Under the pieces are notes generated by a model. That model had not been told where the DNA came from and made no database searches. It saw only the letters and a list, made by a program, of their open reading frames with translations. A stretch of DNA of 64,000 nucleotides from Roseithermus sacchariphilus (GTDB lineage: Bacteria; Bacteroidota; Rhodothermia; Rhodothermales; MEBIC09517): assembly GCA_003285105.1 (NCBI GenBank), contig CP030158.1:4743989-4807988 (forward strand), in the 5' to 3' direction. A program made the position numbers and the translations under genes. Below are positions 35,011-42,359 of this stretch, piece by piece (position 1 is the first letter of the stretch; each line of letters starts with the position of its first letter).

Positions 35011-36534
35011 ATGAGACGCTATCAGGCATGGATGCTCTGTATGCTGGCGTGTACGGCCCTGCTGGCCGGACAGACTGCCGCACAGCCCTGGAACGAGGTG
35101 GCCAAGCTCACCGCCTCCGACGGAGGGGGGTTGTTCGGCTACTCGGTCTCGCTCTCCGGCAACCGGGCGCTCGTCGGGAACTACTTTGACAACGAAAACG
35201 GCTTCTTTTCCGGCTCGGCGTATGTCTTCGAGTGGGACGGCAGCGGCTGGGTGGAGGTGGCGAAGCTGACCGCCTCCGACGGCGAGGCGAATGACTATTT
35301 CGGCTACTCGGTGTCGCTCTCCGGCAACCGGGCGCTCGTGGGGGCCTACCATGACGACGACAACGGCTCGTCTTCCGGCTCGGCGTACGTCTTCGAGTGG
35401 AACGGCAGCACCTGGGTGGAGGTGGCGAAGCTGACCGCCTCCGACGGCGAGGCGCGTGACTGGTTCGGCTACTCGGTCTCGCTCTCGGGCGACCGGGCGT
35501 TCGTCGGAGCTGCCTCTGACGACGATAACGGCTCGTCTTCCGGCTCGGCGTACGTCTTCGAGTGGAACGGCAGCACCTGGGTGGAGGTAGCGAAGCTGAC
35601 GGCCTCCGACGGCGCGGCGGGTGACTATTTCGGCATTTCGGTCTCGCTCTCGGGCGACCGCGCCCTCGTCGGGGCCTCGGGAGACGACGACAACGGCTCG
35701 TATTCCGGCTCGGCGTACGTCTTCGAGTGGAACGGCAGCACCTGGGTGGAGGTGGCGAAGCTGACCGCCTCCGACGGCGAGGCGGAGGCCCAGTTTGGTT
35801 CTTCGGTTTCGCGCTCGGGCGACCGGGCGCTCGTCGGGGCCTGGCTAGACGACGACAACGGGGAGGATTCCGGCTCGGCGTACATGTATGAGTGGAACGG
35901 CAGCGCCTGGGTGGAGGTGGCGAAGCTGACCGTCTCCAACCGTGAGGCGGGTGACCATTTCGGCTTCTCGGTCTCGCTCTCCGGCAACCGTGCGCTCGTC
36001 GGAGCCTATCGGAACGACGGCAACGGGGAGAATTCCGGCTCGGCGTACATGTATGAGTGGAACGGCAGTACGTGGAACGAGGTCGCCAGGCTGACGGCCT
36101 CCGACGCCACAGCGCGGGACGAGTTCGGCTGGTCGGTCTCGCTCTCGGGCGACCGCGCCCTCGTCGGGGCCCCGGGGAGCAACGAAGGTTACGGCGCGGC
36201 GTACGTGTTCGAGATGGGCACATCCACGTCGATCGTCGAGGCACAGGAGGTGCCCGGCGCGTACGCGCTCTGGCCGAACTATCCCAACCCGTTCAACCCG
36301 CAGACGCGCATCACCTTCGAACTGCCCGTCGCCTCGAACGTGCGCCTGACGGTCTACGACGTGCTGGGCCGGGAGGTGGTGCGTCTGGCCTCGGGTTCGT
36401 ACCCGGCAGGCACGCACGCGGTGACGTGGGACGGCCGCGACGCCGCCGGTGCGATGGTGCCGAGCGGCGTCTACCTCTACCGGATCGATGCCGGAGGTTT
36501 CACGCAGACGCGCCGCATGGTGCTGCTCAAGTGA
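35011..36534 (+). CDS. FG-GAP-like seven-repeat beta-propeller protein with T9SS C-terminal domain
   Basis: A 507-aa secreted protein. The signal peptide is [25 protein letters not shown]. Seven tandem units follow, starting at nucleotides 35092, 35251, 35416, 35581, 35746, 35911 and 36076. Six intervals are 165 bp (55 aa) except the first, 159 bp. The unit reads [50 protein letters not shown]. Asp/Asn-rich DDDNG turns resemble FG-GAP calcium loops. Seven units suggest a closed seven-bladed propeller (inference). The T9SS type A sorting domain (about 418-507: [17 protein letters not shown] ... RRMVLLK) is complete. The start is fixed by AGGAGG 8 nt upstream. Such proteins are usually surface binding proteins or adhesins; ligand unknown. 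Confidence 0.85.
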   Translation: MRRYQAWMLCMLACTALLAGQTAAQPWNEVAKLTASDGGGLFGYSVSLSGNRALVGNYFDNENGFFSGSAYVFEWDGSGWVEVAKLTASDGEANDYFGYSVSLSGNRALVGAYHDDDNGSSSGSAYVFEWNGSTWVEVAKLTASDGEARDWFGYSVSLSGDRAFVGAASDDDNGSSSGSAYVFEWNGSTWVEVAKLTASDGAAGDYFGISVSLSGDRALVGASGDDDNGSYSGSAYVFEWNGSTWVEVAKLTASDGEAEAQFGSSVSRSGDRALVGAWLDDDNGEDSGSAYMYEWNGSAWVEVAKLTVSNREAGDHFGFSVSLSGNRALVGAYRNDGNGENSGSAYMYEWNGSTWNEVARLTASDATARDEFGWSVSLSGDRALVGAPGSNEGYGAAYVFEMGTSTSIVEAQEVPGAYALWPNYPNPFNPQTRITFELPVASNVRLTVYDVLGREVVRLASGSYPAGTHAVTWDGRDAAGAMVPSGVYLYRIDAGGFTQTRRMVLLK

Positions 36535-36642
36535 GGCGCACCGCCCGCCTTGCGTGGAGGGCGAGCGCTTCCGGGCCAGCCGCACGGTGACGGTGCTGAA
36601 ATAGGCCTGCACCTCTCATCACGCGCCGCAGGCCTTTCTGGC

Positions 36643-36681
36643 AACGGGCCCGTGCTTCGGGTGAGGAAGCACGGGCCCGTT
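36643..36681. terminator. Strong bidirectional terminator hairpin
   Basis: Perfect 16-bp stem AACGGGCCCGTGCTTC / GAAGCACGGGCCCGTT around a 7-nt loop. On the plus strand it is followed by CGTTTTACG, giving a short T-run after the FG-GAP gene. On the minus strand it directly follows the TAA of the TIMP-like gene (36686-36688). A second hairpin, CGTTCGT-ttt-ACGAACG (36678-36694), overlaps its right arm by four bases. Confidence 0.75.
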
Positions 36682-36685
36682 CGTT

Positions 36686-37411
36686 TTACGAACGATGCAG
36701 TTCGTGCCGCGCCGGGCATGCCGGTCCGGTTCCGCCCGCGCTCGCATCAGACCGGACAAGCGTGAAACGTCCCGAGTCTGCCCGGCCGCATCGCCTTCGG
36801 CACGAATCAACCGGAGCGGACCTCAAAACAGAAGGCCCCGCCCCCGAAGGAGGCAGGCCGTTTCCTTTCCTCCCGAATCGCCGCCGGCCCAGGACCAGCC
36901 CCAGCAGCGTAAAAAAGACGACCTGCACGGCCGCCGCGTTCGTCGGTCCGCCGCACGCACGGCCGTCGTCGGTGTCCCACACCGTCCCGTCGCCCAGCAC
37001 GGCCAGGTCTTCCGCCGCCTGATCGAACGGGCGCGTGCGCGTGCAGAGCGAGGTCTGCAACGTGCGGCCGCCGTCCCCGGCGTAGGCGTAGACGAGATAC
37101 GTCTCCTCCTTGCGGAAGCCGTAGCCGCAGGACGCCCCGTCGCGGGCGGTGTACACGTCGGTGTAGACCGCCCCGACGCCTTTCCAGGCTTCCCGCACGA
37201 CGAAGGTCACCCGCACGCGGGCCAGCCGGTTGGCCTCGGCCGGCGCCGTGGCGATCCGGGCGACCTTCCCCAGAAACACGGCGTCGGCACCGGCCAGGGC
37301 CTCTGCCGGCGGAGGCGGCGGGAGGCAGGTACAGGCCCGCGCTGCGGCGGGCGTCAGGCCGGCAAGTCCCCCGGCGAGCAGTAAAGCGATCGAGGCAAAG
37401 CGGATACGCAT
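36686..37411 (-). CDS. TIMP/NTR-like secreted protein with C-terminal TM anchor
   Basis: A 241-aa protein. After a signal peptide (RIRFASIALLLAGGLAGLTPAAARA) the mature protein begins CTCLPPPPP, the N-terminal Cys-x-Cys typical of tissue-inhibitor-of-metalloproteinase/netrin (NTR) domains. It continues ALAGADAVFLGKV ... VRVTFVVREAWKGV ... YLVYAY..DG.TLQTSLCTRTRPF, the usual bacterial NTR-like pattern. A hydrophobic helix (AAAVQVVFFTLLGLVLG) with RRRFGRK follows, as in membrane-anchored members. About 55 more residues of Ser/Arg/Gly-rich sequence run to the TAA, longer than normal for the family; the terminator hairpin directly after that stop supports it. Start 37411 is favoured for the signal peptide; 37435 is possible. 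Function of bacterial members is unknown. Confidence 0.65.
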   Translation of the reverse strand: MRIRFASIALLLAGGLAGLTPAAARACTCLPPPPPAEALAGADAVFLGKVARIATAPAEANRLARVRVTFVVREAWKGVGAVYTDVYTARDGASCGYGFRKEETYLVYAYAGDGGRTLQTSLCTRTRPFDQAAEDLAVLGDGTVWDTDDGRACGGPTNAAAVQVVFFTLLGLVLGRRRFGRKGNGLPPSGAGPSVLRSAPVDSCRRRCGRADSGRFTLVRSDASAGGTGPACPARHELHRS

Positions 37412-37509
37412 CGGGCCGCAACGGAATGGGTGCACGGGAAGCTTTGGCAGGGCATCGCTCGTTAGACGTCCCCATCCTCCCGCTGATTCCGTCGACGCGA
37501 CCTTCTTCC

Positions 37510-37929
37510 ATGCACGACTTCAAGCCCCTGTTCGAAACGGCCCGCACCATCGCCGTCGTCGGCTGCTCGCCGCGCCCGACGCGCACCAGCCACCGCATCG
37601 CCCGCTACCTGCAGCAGGTCGGCTACACCGTCATCCCCGTCAACCCCTACCACGACACCCTCCTCGGCGTGCCCTGCTACCCGGACGTGCAGCACATCCC
37701 GGCCGACGTCCGGCTGGACATCGTGAACATCTTCCGCCGGCCCTCGCATACGGCCGCCATGGTGCGGGACGTCCTCGCCCGCCTCCGCACGACGGGGGAG
37801 CACCCGGTGATCTGGACGCAGCTGGGCGTCTCCAGCCCGGAGGCCGAACGCCTCGCCACGGACGCCGGCCTGCCGTACGTCCGCAACCGCTGCATCCTCG
37901 TCGAGCACAGCCGGCTGATGGACCGCTGA
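37510..37929 (+). CDS. CoA-binding domain protein (YccU-like)
   Basis: A 139-aa single-domain Rossmann protein of the CoA_binding_2 family. The nucleotide-binding loop is TIAVVGCSPRPTRTSHRIARYL, followed by GYTVIPVNPYHDTLLGVPCYPDV. The later segment LDIVNIFRRPSHTAAMVRDVL and HPVIWTQLGVSSPEAERLATDAGLPYVRNRCILVEHSRL matches the family to its end. Members bind CoA and may act as CoA-linked regulators; the reaction is unknown. The start at 37510 is the first Met at the expected domain edge. It is divergent from the TIMP-like gene (98 bp apart). Confidence 0.85.
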   Translation: MHDFKPLFETARTIAVVGCSPRPTRTSHRIARYLQQVGYTVIPVNPYHDTLLGVPCYPDVQHIPADVRLDIVNIFRRPSHTAAMVRDVLARLRTTGEHPVIWTQLGVSSPEAERLATDAGLPYVRNRCILVEHSRLMDR

Positions 37930-38277
37930 ACGGCGTTCCGGCCCCGTCGTCCCCGGTGGAGGCTACCAGCCCACACCCGGTACGCAGAAAACGCAGGGAG
38001 CCGTGATCACGGATCGAGAAGCAAATCCTTGATTACACGGCGTTTCACGGGTAGATTGAAGCGGGCTCCAGAACCACGTGACGCGGCTCGTGGCGGGTTG
38101 AAGCCATGAGGTGGGCCTCCTCACGCGGGATCATCTTCAACGCGAAAAAGGGAGAGGATGCCTGTCCGGGCTTCGGGCCGGTCCCTCTGGCCTGTGTGGC
38201 TGCGGCTGAGATGGCATCTTTGACCAGACCTGCAATCCGTCAGGCGGCTCTCTTTCCGGTGAACAAGGAGGCAAACG
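37930..38277. other. Intergenic region of 348 bp upstream of the toxin-antitoxin pair
   Basis: No convincing gene is seen; a 95-codon frame at 38106 overlaps the antitoxin in another frame and has no family pattern. The region is lower in GC than its surroundings (for example GCAAATCCTTGATTACACGG). It presumably holds the promoter and operator of the toxin-antitoxin operon. A short inverted repeat CCACG/CGTGG lies near 38073-38092; it cannot be called an operator without tests. Confidence 0.5.
38265..38271 (+). promoter_or_regulatory. Canonical Shine-Dalgarno AAGGAGG for the antitoxin
   Basis: AAGGAGG lies 6 nt before the ATG at 38278. It decides the antitoxin start and stands out against the weak ribosome sites of the neighbouring genes. 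Confidence 0.75.
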
Positions 38278-38517
38278 ATGAAAACGTGGAAAGCATGGAT
38301 CGTCTCAAATCCCTCGGTGATGATGGGCAAACCGGTGATCGCTGGAACCCGGATCACGGTGGAACTCATTCTGGAAAAGCTGGCGGCCGGTGAGACGATG
38401 GACGATCTGCTAGCGGCCCATCCCCGGCTGACGCGAGAAGCCATTCAAGCGGCTCTTGCCTTTGCGGCCGAGGCCTTGCGGTCCGACGTAGTGTATCCCC
38501 TGGAGGTGCCCGCGTGA
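38278..38517 (+). CDS. DUF433 family antitoxin
   Basis: A 79-aa protein with the DUF433 pattern: IVSNPSVMMGKPVIAGTRITVELILEKLAAGETMDDLLAAHPRLTREAIQAALAFAAE. The family has a winged-helix/VapB-like fold and normally sits just upstream of a DUF5615 PIN-like toxin, as here. Its role would be to bind DNA and neutralise the toxin (family knowledge). Its TGA overlaps the GTG start of the toxin gene (38514-38517), typical of translational coupling. A perfect Shine-Dalgarno precedes it. Confidence 0.88.
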   Translation: MKTWKAWIVSNPSVMMGKPVIAGTRITVELILEKLAAGETMDDLLAAHPRLTREAIQAALAFAAEALRSDVVYPLEVPA

Positions 38518-38882
38518 ACCTGTTGGCCGATGAAGGAGTGGACCGTCCCATCGTGGAACGGCTGCGCCGACATGGTCATCGGGTCGCGTATGTCGCCGAG
38601 ATGGAGCCGGGAATCACCGACGACGTGGTCCTGGAACGGGCCCATCGGGAGGAAGCCGTATTGCTCACGGCGGATACGGACTTTAGCGAGCTCGTATTCC
38701 GCCAGCAACGGATAACGAGCGGGGTCATCCTCTTGCGATTGGCAGGGATCTCTCCAGAGCGCAAGGCGGAGATCGTGGCGGCTGCCCTGGCCGCGCATGG
38801 CGGCGAGATGGAACACGCCTTCACCGTGATCGCACCCGGAGCCGTCCGCATTCGACGCCCGGCAGGCCAGTCCCGGGGCTGA
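38514..38882 (+). CDS. DUF5615 PIN-like toxin
   Basis: A 122-aa PIN-like protein (Mut7-C/VapC-related). The N-terminal LLADEGVDRPIVERLRRHGHRVAYV carries the first acidic residue. Central ERAHREEAVLLTADTDFSELVF gives the second acidic cluster, and GVILLRLAGISPERKAEIVAAAL closes the domain. Members are predicted Mg-dependent RNases acting as toxins with DUF433 antitoxins; activity of this protein is not shown. The GTG start is inside the antitoxin stop, so translation is coupled. The last residues (RIRRPAGQSRG) are basic and probably unordered. Confidence 0.85.
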   Translation: MNLLADEGVDRPIVERLRRHGHRVAYVAEMEPGITDDVVLERAHREEAVLLTADTDFSELVFRQQRITSGVILLRLAGISPERKAEIVAAALAAHGGEMEHAFTVIAPGAVRIRRPAGQSRG

Positions 38883-39179
38883 AGGCGTATGCCATCGCAC
38901 ACGATCGTTTCTGCATCGTCGGCCCCACACGTCTGCACACCTCGTCACCCGTCATTCCCGCGTGCGCGGGAATGACCATGGTGTGCGATCAAGCCGCGCG
39001 CAGAAGCCCCCGGGAGCGTCTATAACGCGAAATGCTTGTGTACGTGGACGTATCCTTTTACAGAAACGGGGGAGCACCTCGGTTCGGGTCCCCCCTGGCG
39101 GCACCGTTCTCCTCCCGAAGCAGGTGTTTGCAGAGGACGCCAACCCGGGACTCAGGCCCCGTCGTCCCCGGCGAATCCG
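38883..39179. other. Intergenic region of 297 bp with a dRS3-like inverted repeat
   Basis: No gene is supported. The region contains an ATTCCC-N8-GGGAAT element (38951-38976) and a 9-bp inverted pair ATCGCACAC (38895-38903) / GTGTGCGAT (38981-38989) that brackets it. The right half, TATAACGCGAAATGCTTGTGTACGTGG, is lower in GC. It lies between the converging ends of the toxin and HD-hydrolase genes and could be a former mobile insertion site. Confidence 0.6.
38951..38976. repeat. dRS3-like inverted repeat (GTCATTCCCGCG-tg-CGCGGGAATGAC)
   Basis: A perfect 12-bp inverted repeat with a 2-nt centre. It contains ATTCCC-N8-GGGAAT, the pattern of the neisserial dRS3 element and of similar dispersed repeats in many bacteria. 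Here it is single in the window. In Neisseria such sites serve as integration targets for filamentous prophage; that role is not shown here. Confidence 0.75.
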
Positions 39180-39869
39180 CTACGGGGCCTTCTCGTTGAC
39201 CTCATCCCGCGTAAGCCGCTCGAAGCGCTCGATCTCCTGCTGAAGGCGACGGCGCTGCGGGACGAGGCGGGGATCGTCGTGCGCCTGCGAGGCGTCGAGC
39301 ACCGCCTGATGGAACCACCGCTGCCGGTCCGGACCGGCGCTGAGCCCGCGGCGATGGGTCGCACTCGTGAAGATGTCGATGCCGCGGGCCAGGCTCTCGT
39401 TCATCGACCAGAGGTTATGCAGCTTATCGGCCAGGCTGATCCCGACGGCGCCGGGCGAGACGCGGGTCAGGTGTTCGACGTACTCCTGCTTGCGGGCGAA
39501 CCAGGAGCGAGGCCGACCGTCCTCGTCGTACTTGCGCTCGGTCACCTCCAGCACCCGATCCGCCACCTCTGTGCCCAGCAGCGCCTGCAGTTCCTCGTAG
39601 CGCATCGTCTGGCCGAACTGGTTGGCATCCTCGATGACGTCGTGCAGGAAGGCCGCGGCCACGGTGACGTCATCCCAGCCGGCGCGCTGCACGGTCATCG
39701 CCACGGCCGTCACGTGCGCCATCACCGGCACGCGCAGCACCTCGCTCACGGGCGGGTCGAAGGCCGGGTCCCGCCAGCGGCTCTTGCGGTAGGTCTGATC
39801 GTGCCACTGTGCCGCGAGTTCGATCGCGTGCTCGACGAGGGGACTGAACAGAGACGCGGCATCCGTCAT
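39180..39869 (-). CDS. HD-domain phosphohydrolase, SpoT/MESH1-like
   Basis: A 229-aa protein with the HD hydrolase pattern of (p)ppGpp hydrolases: AQWHDQTYRK, MAHVTAVAMTVQRAGWDDVTVAAAFLHDVIEDANQ (His-Asp metal motif plus E-D), and GISLADKLHNLWSM. No synthetase, TGS or ACT domain is present, so it is a small alarmone hydrolase-type protein if the substrate is ppGpp (inference). Metal ligands appear intact. Only 20 bp separate it from bshC on the same strand, so they are probably co-transcribed. Confidence 0.8.
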   Translation of the reverse strand: MTDAASLFSPLVEHAIELAAQWHDQTYRKSRWRDPAFDPPVSEVLRVPVMAHVTAVAMTVQRAGWDDVTVAAAFLHDVIEDANQFGQTMRYEELQALLGTEVADRVLEVTERKYDEDGRPRSWFARKQEYVEHLTRVSPGAVGISLADKLHNLWSMNESLARGIDIFTSATHRRGLSAGPDRQRWFHQAVLDASQAHDDPRLVPQRRRLQQEIERFERLTRDEVNEKAP

Positions 39870-39889
39870 GACGAAACGGCGGTCGGTGT

Positions 39890-41545
39890 CTACAGCTCGA
39901 CGACCTGGTGCATGGTGGTATCGAGCGAGAGCGTATCCCGGAGGTCGTCGATCAGGGAAGGACTGTACTTGTTCAGGTAATAGATCGGAGACAGGACGCG
40001 TTCCTGAAGCGAGCCGTCCGGGAACAGGTTCACCCGGGCCTTGGCGAGCTGGCTTCGCACGGAGTCCTGTTGCCGGCGGGCCGCCTTCACCACCCGCTCT
40101 TCGAGGTGCGCCAGCTCCTTCAGGAGCGCCGCCCGCGTCGCCTCGGCCGCCCTGACGAGCGTCCGGTCGACGCCTTCGATGACGGGTTTGAGTTCGTTGA
40201 TGGCCTGGTGCAGGTACCGGCTCTTTTCGTTGAACACCGCGTCGAGGTCCACGTCCAGCCCCTCCAGCACGAGGGTGCGGAAGAGCTTGTCGACGTCCTC
40301 CCGGAAGTCGGGCACGGAGCGTCCGTAGCGGTCGAGCACCTTCTGCACCTTGCTCTCGACCAGGGTGACGCTGGCGCGGGGGTAGATGATGGGCATCGGG
40401 ATGCCGGCCCAGTCGTAGACGCCCCGGTACTGCGCGAAGTAGGAGACCTCGCCCGGCCCGGCCACATAGGCAGCGGTGGGCAGCAGGTGGTCCTGCATGA
40501 GCGGGCGCAGGATGACGTTGGGGCTGAAGTCCTCCGGGTGGGCCTCCAGCCGCTCCCGCAGCGCGGCGCGGGTGAAGAGGCGATCCGTGCGACGCAGCCG
40601 GAAGCGGTCCTCCCCTTCGGCGTCGAGGGCATAGCGGCCGTCCGGCTCCAGCAGGAACAGGTTCGTCGGCTGGTGGTGCACCTGCACGTGGTAGCCGGCG
40701 TCGGCGAGGCGGTCACTGGCCTCGGCTACCCGGGCCGCCGACGTGGCATGGTCCTCCAGCTCGCGGCGGAACAGCGGCATGGCGAGCCGCTTGAGGCGCG
40801 CGTCGTCCGGGTTGATGAAAACGAGGCCCGAGCCGGCGAAGAACGACCGCATCAGGCGGGCGAAGGCATCGAGCAGCGTGGCACCGGGATGGTAGGTACG
40901 CCGCAGCATCGCCATCACCTCCGCGTGGAAGTCGGTCGGCGGCAGGATGTCCTCGACCTCGTCCAGCAGCGGCTCGATGGCCGGCCCCAGGGGCAACCGC
41001 CCGACGGGGCCGAGGTTGCCGTGCTCGGGGAGCGTGTAGCCGGCGTACGTCAGCGAGACGAGCTCGTTGCGGCGCTCCAGGTGCACGGTGGCCACTTCGT
41101 CGAAGTCGTGGTCCTCGCCGGCCAGCCAGAAGACGGGCACGGTGGGGCGGCCCGTCTCTTCGGCCAGGCGGCGGGCGAGCTGGAGCACCGTGAGGGTTTT
41201 GTAGAGGGTGTAGAGCGGGCCGGTAAAGAGGCCGGCCTGCTGCCCGGTCACGACGGCGATGGTCTCGGAGCCGCGGAGGGCCTCGATGTGGGCGCGGGTG
41301 GGCTCGTCCAGCCCCCAGCGCGCGTTCTGGTCGAGGAGCACGTCGGCGAGGCGGTTCCGGTCGCGGTCGTAGGCCTCGGCGCGGTCGGCCGCGGCGCGGC
41401 GGGCGGCGGGGTCGCGGAAGTCGCCGTTGTAGAAGGCCGCCAACGCCTCGTAGCGGGTGCAGTAGTCCACGAACAGCGCGGGGAACGACCGCATGGCCGG
41501 GAAGGCGATGCGACGGACGTGTTCACGCGTCGGAGCTTCGATCAT
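39890..41545 (-). CDS. bshC: Bacillithiol biosynthesis cysteine-adding enzyme BshC
   Basis: A 551-aa protein matching BshC, which joins cysteine to GlcN-malate in the last step of bacillithiol synthesis. Diagnostic parts are VTGQQAGLFTGPLYTLYKTLTVLQLARRL (nucleotide-fold loop), VPVFWLAGEDHDFDEV, QVHHQPTNLFLLE, SPNVILRPLMQDHLLPTAAYVAGPGEVSYFAQ and IIYPRASVTLVE, followed by a C-terminal coiled-coil (about 420-510) and SLQERVLSPIYYLNKYSPSLID. The start MIEAPTREH at 41545 fits the family; the upstream in-frame extension is Arg-rich and unlike it. It lies 20 bp upstream of the HD hydrolase and is separated from bshB1 by about 29 kb. Confidence 0.93.
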   Translation of the reverse strand: MIEAPTREHVRRIAFPAMRSFPALFVDYCTRYEALAAFYNGDFRDPAARRAAADRAEAYDRDRNRLADVLLDQNARWGLDEPTRAHIEALRGSETIAVVTGQQAGLFTGPLYTLYKTLTVLQLARRLAEETGRPTVPVFWLAGEDHDFDEVATVHLERRNELVSLTYAGYTLPEHGNLGPVGRLPLGPAIEPLLDEVEDILPPTDFHAEVMAMLRRTYHPGATLLDAFARLMRSFFAGSGLVFINPDDARLKRLAMPLFRRELEDHATSAARVAEASDRLADAGYHVQVHHQPTNLFLLEPDGRYALDAEGEDRFRLRRTDRLFTRAALRERLEAHPEDFSPNVILRPLMQDHLLPTAAYVAGPGEVSYFAQYRGVYDWAGIPMPIIYPRASVTLVESKVQKVLDRYGRSVPDFREDVDKLFRTLVLEGLDVDLDAVFNEKSRYLHQAINELKPVIEGVDRTLVRAAEATRAALLKELAHLEERVVKAARRQQDSVRSQLAKARVNLFPDGSLQERVLSPIYYLNKYSPSLIDDLRDTLSLDTTMHQVVEL

Positions 41546-41690
41546 CAGGACAGGCAGGGATGGGGAGGCACACGCCGGAACCGACCGGCCGCGAGGCGAA
41601 CGCGCACGGAGCCGGCCGCAGGGCCGTGCCGGGCGTCGCCGGAGGCGCCGTAAAAAGCGAAACCGGGGCCGGAGGGGCACCCGGTACGCA

Positions 41691-42278
41691 TCAGTTGTGC
41701 TGCTCGCCGCGCAGCCGCTGGATCTCGTCGCGCAGCTTGGCCGCGCGCTCGTAGTCTTCCTTCGAGATCGCTTCTTCGAGTTGCTGCTCCATCCGCTCCA
41801 GGTTGGTCATCGGCCGGGCCGGGGCCTCCTCCTCTTCCGCCGCGTGCGTCAGCGCCGAGACGCCCTCGTCCTCGGTCGGGATGCCGGCTTCGTCGAGCAC
41901 GTCGGGGGCCACGTAGATCGGGGCGTCCACGCGGACGGCCAGCGCCACGGCATCGCTCGGGCGGGCGTCGAGTTGCCCCTCTTCCCCGTCGTGGATGTAG
42001 CGCACCTTGGCGAAGAAGGTCCCTTCCCGGAGTTCATCCACCACCACGTCCAGCACCTCGGCATCGAGCGCTTCGAAGACATCGCGCAGCAGATCATGCG
42101 TCATCGGGCGCGGCGGCTGGATCTTCTCCAGTTCCAGGGCGATGGCCTGGGCCTCGAAGGCCCCGATGATGATCGGCAGGCGGCGGTTGCCGTTGATCTC
42201 CCCGAGCACCAGGGCATAGGCCCCGCCGCTGGAGGGACTGGTCGATAGGCCGATGATGTCTACCTGAATAAAATCCAT
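41691..42278 (-). CDS. Bifunctional nuclease (DUF151) with C-terminal UVR motif
   Basis: A 195-aa protein. Residues 1-130 are the BFN/DUF151 domain: GGAYALVLGEINGNRRLPIIIGAFEAQAIALELEK, RPMTHDLL, and DARPSDAVALAVRVDAPIYV. Residues about 155-192 are a UVR-type coiled segment (NLERMEQQLEEAISKEDYERAAKLRDEIQRL), a common fusion in Bacteroidota. Known homologues show DNase/RNase activity, but substrate here is not known. It lies between bshC and hisC, 145 and 81 bp away, on the same strand. The UVR motif normally mediates contacts in UvrB/UvrC or Clp systems; its partner here is unknown. Confidence 0.88.
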   Translation of the reverse strand: MDFIQVDIIGLSTSPSSGGAYALVLGEINGNRRLPIIIGAFEAQAIALELEKIQPPRPMTHDLLRDVFEALDAEVLDVVVDELREGTFFAKVRYIHDGEEGQLDARPSDAVALAVRVDAPIYVAPDVLDEAGIPTEDEGVSALTHAAEEEEAPARPMTNLERMEQQLEEAISKEDYERAAKLRDEIQRLRGEQHN

Positions 42279-42359
42279 GGGGGGACTCCTCCGTGCGACG
42301 ATGTCCGTGCGAGCCCGCAGGACGGCGCGGTGATGAGCGGGCTCCGCTCACGGTTCGGT

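Noticed and set aside
38106..38393. 95-codon frame overlapping the antitoxin
   Set aside because: It overlaps DUF433 in a different frame and has no family features; the DUF433 frame has a perfect Shine-Dalgarno.
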